A stretch of DNA of 6,546 bases, taken from the NCBI GenBank assembly GCA_019420135.1, contig JAHZHS010000026.1:1-6546 (forward strand). Direction: 5' to 3'. Each line of letters begins with the position of its first letter. The stretch's first letter is position 1. The translations under genes were made by a program, and so were the position numbers. Source of the stretch: Oscillospiraceae bacterium. GTDB lineage: Bacteria; Bacillota; Clostridia; Oscillospirales; Ruminococcaceae. A model generated the notes under the pieces. It searched no databases, was not told the origin of the DNA, and saw nothing but the letters and a program-made list of their open reading frames with translations. This document shows, one piece after another, positions 1-4,715 of the stretch.

Positions 1-914
1 TCGCTCCAGTCGAAAAGCTCGTACCGGACTTTGCCGGTTTCGGGGTCGTGACACTGGATCTGGCCGGTTCTGGAGGCGCAGGCAAACAGACCGTACTGCG
101 GATGGTAAAAAAGCTGCCGGCAGTTCGCCTTCTGCTGCCAGAGGGTATTGCCGGTGGTCAGGTCCCGGCAGACCAGATACCCGGACTGGAGGTCGGCGTA
201 ATAGAGACGGCCCGCGCTGTCCAGGCAGAACGCCGCCACATCCTCCATGGTCTCGGTGCTGCCGTCGGCCAGATTGTAGAGGCACAGCCGGGAACCGAGC
301 TGACCGTCCCCGGCGCCGAGGACCACCACATACTGGTCCCAGAGGGCAAAGTCCTCGCACCCGGGATACAAAAACTGGCAGGGCCCGACGGTGACCGGGG
401 AAGCACCCTCCTGGGGGCACTGCCACAGGGTGTAGGTGGAATCCCCGCTGCAGGTCAGCAGCCGCAGGGTGCCGTCCGCCTCCAGGGAAATGCCCGAAAG
501 AACCGCGTCCTCCTGTTCCAGGATCGCCGCCACATCATCGTAGGGGATGCTTTGCATCACCTCGCCGGAGGCGGCCTCGCAGATGTCGAGCTCGCTATTC
601 TCTGCCCCGCCGGGTGCCAGGCGCACCAGCTGATCGCCGAGCCAGAAATATTTCTGGTAGAAAGAAAAGTTATCCGAAGTCTCCTGTTCCTGGCTGTCGG
701 CCAGGGAAAACTGATACCGCTGCCGGGCCGGGTCGATGGTCTGGGACACCCCTTCGGCGGTGGAGGAAGGGGCGGATCCCGCCGTGGCGTCGGCTCCATC
801 GGCAGTCTGCCGCCCGCTCAGCAGGAAGAACAGTACCGCCCCCGCAATGCAGACCACAAGGAGCACAAGCAGCAACAGGAGATTCCTGTTGCTTTTTTTG
901 TTGTTCTCTTTCAT
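1..914 (-). CDS. membrane-anchored protein with PQQ-type beta-propeller motifs (partial, 3' end outside window)
   Basis: An uninterrupted reading frame of 304 codons runs from the ATG at 914 off the left edge. GAGGTG (921-926) lies six bases upstream of the start. Residues 1-10 are polar and basic. A single hydrophobic segment (about 11-33) follows, with no lipobox, so it is a signal anchor or a cleaved signal. A Ser/Thr/Ala-rich linker (about 36-60) leads into a beta-rich domain. Short blade-like repeats are visible: LDICEAASGEVMQSI (109-123), LCLYNLADGSTETM (210-223), YLVCRDLTTGNTLWQQ (246-261) and IQCHDPETGKVRYEL (286-300). The pattern of a strand, D/N-x-x-T/S-G and then a Trp or hydrophobic strand is characteristic of PQQ-like/BamB-type propeller blades, which usually serve for binding rather than catalysis. 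It lies 88 bases after the previous gene in the same operon. The missing part may carry more blades or another domain, possibly a solute-binding one. Confidence 0.82.
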   Translation of the reverse strand, partial: MKENNKKSNRNLLLLLVLLVVCIAGAVLFFLLSGRQTADGADATAGSAPSSTAEGVSQTIDPARQRYQFSLADSQEQETSDNFSFYQKYFWLGDQLVRLAPGGAENSELDICEAASGEVMQSIPYDDVAAILEQEDAVLSGISLEADGTLRLLTCSGDSTYTLWQCPQEGASPVTVGPCQFLYPGCEDFALWDQYVVVLGAGDGQLGSRLCLYNLADGSTETMEDVAAFCLDSAGRLYYADLQSGYLVCRDLTTGNTLWQQKANCRQLFYHPQYGLFACASRTGQIQCHDPETGKVRYELFDWS

Positions 915-950
915 GCAATACACCTCGCTTGATGACAGGACCGGGGACCG

Positions 951-979
951 CGCCGGAAAGGGCATGGCGGGTTCCGGCG
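951..979 (-). repeat. intercistronic inverted repeat before the beta-propeller gene
   Basis: A perfect 8-base inverted repeat, CGCCGGAA (951-958) and TTCCGGCG (972-979), encloses a 13-base loop in the 88-base gap between the 267-residue gene and the propeller gene. No T run follows, so it is not a standard terminator. It could stabilise or process the transcript and change the ratio of the flanking proteins. I see no promoter in this gap, so the propeller gene is probably part of the same operon. Confidence 0.4.
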
Positions 980-1002
980 GATGGGGGGAAGGGGACGCGG
1001 AT

Positions 1003-1806
1003 TCATCGCTGTTTCGCCCGGATGGGGAGGAGAGAGAGGGTCAGGATTACCCAGAGCAGGGAGATGACCCCGGCCCCCAGATAGGCAAGGGAGAGGGTCT
1101 CCTCCAGCTGTGCGGCGTAGGGGGAGAGGCTGCCCCGGGGAAAGGCGGCGGCGAGCCACCGGGAGTAATGGGCACCATCGAACAGGCTGCCCTCGGGCAG
1201 AAACCCTGCGGGCAGACAATAATGGACGCCCCACAGCCAGCGGAGGAGCAGGGCGGCCGCCAGAATCAGCGGCACCAGGAGGATGAGAACCTTGACCAGG
1301 CGCTCACCGTTTTGCTGCAAAAACTCGGCGGGGTACATGGTCTTCAGGCAGGCGGCCATATGCTGACGCTCCCGCCGGAGAAGCCCAGCGGCCAGATGCC
1401 CCAGCAGCACCAGCAGACAGAAGGCGGCCGCCGTCTGCCAGAGCTGTGCGGCGGTGGCGGCGGTGTCCCGGGCCCAGCTGTAATCCAGCACCTGATACCC
1501 GTCCTCCGGCAGACCGGCGCCGCTCAGGGCGGATTCCAGGCGCCGGGCGGTGAAAAGCCCCGCACCCTCCACCGTCCACCGATCGCCCTCCTGCCGGAGG
1601 GAAAGACCTGACGGGGCCCCGCTGTCCTCCTGCAGAGCCGCCTCAATGACCTCCTGTACCTGGGAGGCGGGGGAGGCCGGGCCGGACAACAGGACCTCCA
1701 CCCGGTTTTCCGGAAGGTTCCGGGCGGGGAAGGCCTGGAAAACGATGATGGCGGCTGCCAGCACAAGCGCCACAGACAGCGGCAGCAGCAAAGGACGGCG
1801 GCTCAA
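1003..1806 (-). CDS. membrane protein with one N-terminal and three C-terminal segments, function unknown
   Basis: I do not recognise this 267-residue protein. It starts at a TTG that overlaps the previous stop (TTGA), with AGGAGGGG five bases upstream. One membrane segment lies at about 6-27. A soluble stretch of roughly 90 residues, presumably outside, follows; it includes NRVEVLLSGPASPASQVQEV and a predicted helix-rich part to about 108. Three more segments lie at about 123-143, 170-192 and 240-262. A basic loop (LRRERQHM at 143-150) between segments 2 and 3 should be cytoplasmic. The stretch between segments 3 and 4 (about 193-236) is long and aromatic-rich. The 1+3 layout recalls, in reduced size, FtsX/MacB-type permeases such as the one encoded upstream, but I see no convincing sequence match. 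Being coupled to the adaptor-like gene, it may form a complex with that protein. This is inference. Confidence 0.75.
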   Translation of the reverse strand: MSRRPLLLPLSVALVLAAAIIVFQAFPARNLPENRVEVLLSGPASPASQVQEVIEAALQEDSGAPSGLSLRQEGDRWTVEGAGLFTARRLESALSGAGLPEDGYQVLDYSWARDTAATAAQLWQTAAAFCLLVLLGHLAAGLLRRERQHMAACLKTMYPAEFLQQNGERLVKVLILLVPLILAAALLLRWLWGVHYCLPAGFLPEGSLFDGAHYSRWLAAAFPRGSLSPYAAQLEETLSLAYLGAGVISLLWVILTLSLLPIRAKQR

Positions 1807-2225
1807 GCGGACCCCTCCTTTTCGGCTCTGACGGCAACCCGCTCCCCCCGCAGGGGAGAGGTGGCGTAGAGGATCACCCGGGCGTCACCGGACAGATACC
1901 CCTCAATGGCGGCAAGGTTGCCCTCCTGCGCCTGGATGGTCACCATGGTGCGGACGGCTGCGCCGGTGGCGGTACCAGGAAACTCCTGCGCCGCGGTGGG
2001 GTCGTACACATAGACATACCAGAAATTGTCCTGGTAAGAGAGGGCCTGCAGGGGGACGATGCAGTCGTAGGTTGTTTCTGTGCCGGAGGCATCGGTCAGG
2101 CTTCCGGAAACGGGGGCGGTGGTCTCCACCACGGGGGTGCGCAGGGCATCCAGCTTCCAGCAGAAAAAGGTCAGCACCAGCATGACCAGCAGAAAATCCC
2201 GGATCAGACGGGGAAGCGTTTTCAT
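1803..2225 (-). CDS. small anchored protein resembling the last domain of a membrane-fusion (adaptor) protein
   Basis: This 140-residue protein has one N-terminal membrane segment (about 9-27) with positive residues before it, so the rest should face outside. There is no lipobox around C22. The body reads IVPLQALSYQDNFWYVYVYD (56-75), then VRTMVTIQAQEGNLAAIEG and GDARVILYATSPLRGERVAV. This order (VP-x-x-A-L, a YVYV strand, a strand ending before G-x, then GD-x-V and L-x-G-x-x-V) resembles the C-terminal membrane-proximal domain of HlyD/MacA-type adaptors. The hairpin, lipoyl and barrel domains that normally precede it are missing. It has a strong ribosome binding site and starts inside the ATGA overlap with the permease, so it appears to be a functional short form. 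The resemblance is by eye only, and the protein may instead be an unrelated small extracytoplasmic protein. Confidence 0.72.
   Translation of the reverse strand: MKTLPRLIRDFLLVMLVLTFFCWKLDALRTPVVETTAPVSGSLTDASGTETTYDCIVPLQALSYQDNFWYVYVYDPTAAQEFPGTATGAAVRTMVTIQAQEGNLAAIEGYLSGDARVILYATSPLRGERVAVRAEKEGSA
1812..1819 (-). promoter_or_regulatory. ribosome binding site that supports a TTG start
   Basis: Minus-strand AGGAGGGG lies five bases before the TTG at 1806-1804. No ATG is in frame until codon 150, so this site decides the unusual start of the 267-residue membrane protein gene. Confidence 0.7.
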
Positions 2226-3010
2226 TCCACACCTCCTGCGGGGGCATCCACCAGCGAGATCCCCTGCTGCAGATAGCCCTTGCAGTAGAGATAGACAAGC
2301 AGCGGCAGGATGGCGTAGACTACGCCGGCCGCGGAGGCGGAAGCCCCGAATTGTGTGCTGGTCAGTTCCAGGGCCAGGTTGTGCAGCCCGCTGCCGCGCA
2401 AAAACAGCATGGGCTGATCGATGAGGGACCAGCAGGTAAACAGCTGCAGAACGGTGAGGGAGATGATGGCGGGGCGGCAGAGAGGCAGCACGATGCGGAA
2501 AAAGATCTGCCGCCCGTTGGCGCCCTCCACCCGGGCGGCCTGGATCACCTCCGGAGGGATGCCCCGCATGAACTGGGTGAGCAGAAAGGCCCCGAAGGTG
2601 CTGTACGCATTGGGCAGGATGATGGCCAGGGGAGTGTCCAGCAGGTTCAGGGCGTCCAGCGTGATGTACTGGGAGACGACGGTGGCCTGAAAGGGCAGGA
2701 GCATGAACAGGATGTACAGCCCCATCAGGAGTTTTTTGCCCCGGAACTGGTATTGGGTAAAGCCGTAGGCGGCCAGGACGCTGACGGGCAGATGGATCAC
2801 CAGGATGGCGGCGGTGTAGCCCACGCTGTTCCAGAACCAGAGGTAAAACTCCTTTTGGTAGAACAGGATATCCTCGTACTGGGACAGGGATGCCCCGCCG
2901 TACAGCACAAAGGAGTTCAGCACCAGCAGCACCGCGGGCACAAGGCAGAGGAGGGCAAAAAGGCTCAGGGCGATCCGCTGCAGGAGAAAACGGGTGCCTT
3001 TATTCCACAT
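2222..3010 (-). CDS. sugar ABC importer permease, MalG/UgpE type
   Basis: This 262-residue integral membrane protein is the second permease subunit and should form a heterodimer with the preceding MalF-type protein. Membrane segments are visible at about 12-34, 62-84, 95-115, 128-146, 178-197 and 226-243. The conserved ATPase-contact loop is well preserved: IPPEVIQAARVEGANGRQIF at 151-170, followed by RIVLPLCRPAI. The motif reads QAARVEGA where the family consensus is EAAxxDGA. Typical family landmarks such as LLPFQAT (104-110) are also present. The length matches the family, although the C-terminus lacks the common FVKGL-like ending and reads YLQQGISLVDAPAGG instead. It overlaps the upstream permease by 11 bases and the downstream gene by four (ATGA), which shows tight translational coupling. 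No ATPase or solute-binding protein for this importer is visible. The ATPase is probably a shared MsmK-type protein encoded elsewhere. Confidence 0.93.
   Translation of the reverse strand: MWNKGTRFLLQRIALSLFALLCLVPAVLLVLNSFVLYGGASLSQYEDILFYQKEFYLWFWNSVGYTAAILVIHLPVSVLAAYGFTQYQFRGKKLLMGLYILFMLLPFQATVVSQYITLDALNLLDTPLAIILPNAYSTFGAFLLTQFMRGIPPEVIQAARVEGANGRQIFFRIVLPLCRPAIISLTVLQLFTCWSLIDQPMLFLRGSGLHNLALELTSTQFGASASAAGVVYAILPLLVYLYCKGYLQQGISLVDAPAGGVE
2231..2237 (-). promoter_or_regulatory. ribosome binding site of the 140-residue adaptor-like gene
   Basis: Minus-strand AGGAGGT lies five bases before the ATG at 2225, within the end of the permease gene. This strong site supports the short downstream gene being a genuine translated unit, not a remnant. 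Confidence 0.75.
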
Positions 3011-3911
3011 GATTGCGCCTCCTCCGGGTATACAGCCAGAAAACGATCAGCACCGCCATGGCAAAGGAAGTCAGAAAGGCCGCGGTGCTCAGCCGCTGAT
3101 AATTCAGCTGGTAGAAATTGCGGTTCATGAAATGCTGGAGCATATACAGCCGGCCGGGCGGAGTGTCGCCGTACAGGGCGTAGATGGCCCGGAACATGAG
3201 AAAAGAGTTGGAGACGGCCACAATGGAGCAGAACAGCACGGTGGATTTCAGCTGGGGCAGCAGGATGGAAAAGACGTAGCCGGTCTCGCTGTTGCTGTCC
3301 AGCAGATAATTGTCCTTCTGCTCCTGGGGAAACCGCTGGATGGCATCCAGCAGAATGATGCTCAGGTATCCTGCGTTTTTCAGCAGATACAAAAGGACCA
3401 TCAGGGGAAAGGCGGCCTCCCCGTACAGGAAATCCCGGGCGGGCAGTCCCAGCAGGGAAAGAATCTGGTTGATCAGGCCCTCCGCCCCAAAGACGGACTG
3501 CCAGCCCAGGGCAAGGCTGGCCACCGGCACCACCAGCGGCAGAAGAATGGCCCACCGCTGCCAGGCAAACCGGGCTTTTGCGCAGACGATGCTGACAAAC
3601 AGCGACAGGGCCAGCAGAAACACCCCGCCCACAAACAAAAACAGAAAGGTGTTTCCCGCCGCCTGCAAAAACAGCGGGTCGGAGAGGAGACCGGCAAAGT
3701 TGTCCAGCCCCACAAACCGCGGGGTCACGATCCCCTGGGTGAAGGTGTAGAACAGGCTGCGGAGATAGGGGATCAACTGAAAAAGGCACACCCCGGCAAA
3801 ACTGGGGAGGATCAGCAGATACCCCCACAGACCTGCGGAATATGCCTTGTGTTTCTTGTTCAGCCCCTCCCCGGCTGTCTTGCCGGAAAGGGGAAAATTC
3901 CCTTTCTTCAT
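3000..3911 (-). CDS. sugar ABC importer permease, MalF/UgpA type
   Basis: This 303-residue inner-membrane permease is the first subunit of a carbohydrate importer of the maltose (CUT1) type. After a basic N-terminus comes the usual first segment (about 27-48, with LPSFAGVCLFQLIPYLRS typical of the family). The FVGLDNF motif follows at 67-73, and further segments lie at about 86-110, 121-140, 165-187, 220-242 and 275-294. The cytoplasmic ATPase-contact (EAA) loop is degenerate. Aligned on LLP at 217-219, the EAA position reads DNY (200-202) and the DG pair reads DS (205-206), leaving only the acidic D205 and the LP pair. I chose the ATG at 3911, with AGGA (3921-3924) nine bases upstream, because it gives a normal family N-terminus. 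An upstream TTG at 4049 would add 46 atypical residues. It is first in its operon and overlaps the second permease by 11 bases. The sugar is unknown. Confidence 0.9.
   Translation of the reverse strand: MKKGNFPLSGKTAGEGLNKKHKAYSAGLWGYLLILPSFAGVCLFQLIPYLRSLFYTFTQGIVTPRFVGLDNFAGLLSDPLFLQAAGNTFLFLFVGGVFLLALSLFVSIVCAKARFAWQRWAILLPLVVPVASLALGWQSVFGAEGLINQILSLLGLPARDFLYGEAAFPLMVLLYLLKNAGYLSIILLDAIQRFPQEQKDNYLLDSNSETGYVFSILLPQLKSTVLFCSIVAVSNSFLMFRAIYALYGDTPPGRLYMLQHFMNRNFYQLNYQRLSTAAFLTSFAMAVLIVFWLYTRRRRNHVE
3018..3025 (-). promoter_or_regulatory. ribosome binding site of the second permease
   Basis: Minus-strand GGAGGAGG lies seven bases before the ATG at 3010, inside the last codons of the first permease (RRRR region). 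It fixes the start of the second permease at 3010. Confidence 0.75.
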
Positions 3912-4096
3912 GATGGTATGTCCTGTTTGTGTGCTGCTGAAAAAAACGTGCGAGGCGGGCGGCATCCGGCGGATGCGGGAAACGGCAGTCCCGCGGCGCC
4001 CGGAGAAGCCCCGTGAAATCCCCGGAAACCGTTTCGGCGCGGCCGGCAAAGCGGCGGCCCTCCGCCCGGTGGCGGGGATGTCAGGAAATGTTTGCT
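3912..4096 (-). other. GC-rich structured 5' leader of the importer operon
   Basis: The predicted leader runs from the transcription start near 4096 to the permease start. It holds several short dyads: GGCGG/CCGCC (4053-4057 with 4062-4066), GAAAC/GTTTC (4025-4035), GCGGGA/TCCCGC (3975-3980 with 3989-3994), and the 15-base palindrome GCATCCG-CGGATGC (3962-3976). A run of seven T on the coding strand lies at 3946-3940, about 14 bases beyond the last dyad. That is too far for a standard terminator. I recognise no known riboswitch or T-box. The reading frame of the permease stays open upstream to a TTG at 4049, but the residues there are arginine-rich and unlike a permease N-terminus, so I treat this region as non-coding. 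Confidence 0.35.
4025..4035. repeat. short palindrome GAAACCGTTTC in the leader
   Basis: GAAAC and GTTTC form a perfect 5-base inverted repeat around a single central C. It lies about 65 bases downstream of the predicted transcription start. The sequence resembles LacI-family half-sites (GAAAC/GTTTC) with an odd centre, and its centre is about 93 bases from the centre of the promoter operator. It could be an auxiliary operator or a chance dyad in a structured leader. Confidence 0.3.
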
Positions 4097-4102
4097 TTTT
4101 TT

Positions 4103-4131
4103 ATTGTAACATGGCTGGGAGAGCGTTTCCA
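4103..4131 (-). promoter_or_regulatory. probable sigma-A promoter for the importer operon
   Basis: In an AT-rich island inside a GC-rich intergenic region, the minus strand carries a -10 box TACAAT (4108-4103, five of six matches to TATAAT). It is preceded by the extended -10 dinucleotide in the form TGT. Upstream, after a 17-base spacer, lies a -35 box TGGAAA (4131-4126, four of six matches to TTGACA). Transcription would start near 4096, giving a leader of about 185 bases before the permease start at 3911. The spacing and the extended -10 make this the best promoter candidate in the window. The -35 box is itself part of an operator-like sequence. Confidence 0.6.
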
Positions 4132-4132
4132 T
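4116..4132 (-). promoter_or_regulatory. LacI-family operator / cre-like site over the -35 box
   Basis: Minus-strand bases 4132-4118 read ATGGAAACGCTCTCC. They fit the classical catabolite-responsive element consensus WTGNAANCGNWNNCW at all fixed positions except the last base. The stretch TGGAAACGCTCTCCCA (4131-4116) is an imperfect even-centred dyad around a central GC step, with five of eight base pairs symmetric. This is typical of sites bound by LacI-family repressors, including CcpA. It covers the -35 box, so a bound protein would be expected to block initiation. This suggests repression of the sugar permease operon when its sugar is absent or when a preferred carbon source is present. 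Sequence alone cannot tell CcpA from a pathway-specific LacI-type regulator. No regulator gene lies in the window. Confidence 0.55.
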
Positions 4133-4181
4133 AAGAAAGCGGGAAAAGAGGAATATTTTTACATCTGCGGGGAGGGGCGGG

Positions 4182-4715
4182 TCAGCGCCGGGAAAGCCTG
4201 TCCGGCGCGGAGGAACCCCATAGAAACAGACCGGTGAGAATCCAGATGAGGAGATGGCACCCGATGAGTGCCGGCAGCAGCACCGCTTCCCGGCGGCCCG
4301 GGAGGAGGCAGAGCAGGCCGGACAGGCAGAGAAACACACAAAGCCCGGTCAGGCAGGGGCGGTACAGCCGGAGGACGGCGCGGCAGATCAGCCGCAGGAG
4401 GGAAGGGGCGGCAATGCCGTGGAGCCGCAGAAACCGGCAGAGCGCGGGAAAGTCGTTCAGGGCGGCTTTTCCCAGACAGGCCAGGACGCAGCAGACCGCC
4501 AGGCAGAAGGGCGGCATCACGGTATCCACCAGATGGATTATCATGGCGGCAAGGCGGCCCGGCGCCGTCTGAAGGTGCAGCAGTCCCGGAACCAGAACCA
4601 GCAGATCCAGAGCCAGGATCAGCCGGGCAAGGCGTCTCTGACGGCGGGGGAGGACCGGCTGGTTCGCCCAGTAGAGGTCGAAAATCCGGTCAATCATATT
4701 CGTCCGAGTCATCAT
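4182..4715 (-). CDS. cysteine-rich four-segment membrane protein of unknown function
   Basis: I do not recognise this 177-residue protein. It begins with a short polar stretch rich in arginine (RRQRRLAR around 24-31). Four hydrophobic segments follow at about 30-47, 56-82, a long stretch between 104 and 137, and 145-167, and it ends in a basic tail (RLSRR). Eleven cysteines fall within or next to the segments, including CLAVCCVLAC at 71-80, which is unusual for such a short protein. The start at 4715 is supported by GGGAG (4723-4727) seven bases upstream; a second ATG follows directly and a third at codon 7, so the exact start may shift by a few residues. It overlaps the permease gene by 26 bases, so it is probably co-translated and may be an accessory subunit. 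Its arginine-rich N-terminus and small size recall small integral-membrane partners in general, but this is only a guess. Confidence 0.75.
   Translation of the reverse strand: MMTRTNMIDRIFDLYWANQPVLPRRQRRLARLILALDLLVLVPGLLHLQTAPGRLAAMIIHLVDTVMPPFCLAVCCVLACLGKAALNDFPALCRFLRLHGIAAPSLLRLICRAVLRLYRPCLTGLCVFLCLSGLLCLLPGRREAVLLPALIGCHLLIWILTGLFLWGSSAPDRLSRR
4185..4208 (-). repeat. GC-rich inverted repeat at the 3' end of the upstream block
   Basis: A perfect 7-base inverted repeat, GCGCCGG (4185-4191) and CCGGCGC (4202-4208), is separated by a 10-base loop. It covers the last codons of the 177-residue membrane protein gene and ends just before its stop codon (4182-4184). No run of T follows on the minus strand, so it does not qualify as a standard intrinsic terminator. 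It could pause RNA polymerase or protect the transcript end. It may also be simply GC-rich coding sequence. Confidence 0.35.

Noticed and set aside
17..33. possible lipoprotein signal in the propeller protein (LVVC at residues 19-22)
   Set aside because: The listed span is approximate in residue terms. The residue before the cysteine is Val, not Gly/Ala/Ser, and the cysteine lies in the middle of the hydrophobic segment, so it does not fit a lipobox.
48..932. 294-codon plus-strand reading frame
   Set aside because: It is the antisense shadow of the propeller gene. Its product has no recognisable domain, whereas the minus-strand frame shows a signal segment, propeller motifs and a ribosome binding site.
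736..1611. 291-codon plus-strand reading frame
   Set aside because: It crosses the 3' part of the 267-residue gene and the intergenic gap in antisense. Its product is rich in Gly, Gln and Pro without hydrophobic or domain structure, as expected from GC-rich shadow frames.
2965..3828. 287-codon minus-strand frame in another phase of the first permease
   Set aside because: It is an alternate-frame shadow rich in Pro, Ala, Gly and Arg, with no family match, lying almost wholly within the permease gene.
3940..3994. intrinsic terminator or attenuator made of the GC dyads and the T7 run
   Set aside because: No stem directly abuts the T run; the closest clear dyad ends about 14 bases earlier. I keep it only as a structured leader.
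2994..4016. 340-codon plus-strand reading frame opposite the MalF-type permease
   Set aside because: Its product is dominated by Gln, Gly, His and Lys, the reverse-frame image of a hydrophobic protein. The minus strand encodes a clear permease here.
3912..4049. 46-residue N-terminal extension of the first permease from a TTG at 4049
   Set aside because: A GGAGGG lies upstream of the TTG, but the extension is arginine- and proline-rich and unlike permease N-termini. The ATG at 3911 gives a normal family start.
4185..4208. terminator at the end of the upstream block
   Set aside because: The stem is perfect, but it lies before the stop codon and no T run follows, so a standard intrinsic terminator is not supported.
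3908..4339. 143-codon minus-strand frame covering the promoter region
   Set aside because: It spans the end of the upstream gene and the promoter/operator in another phase. Its composition (Cys, Pro, Arg) shows no protein-like pattern.
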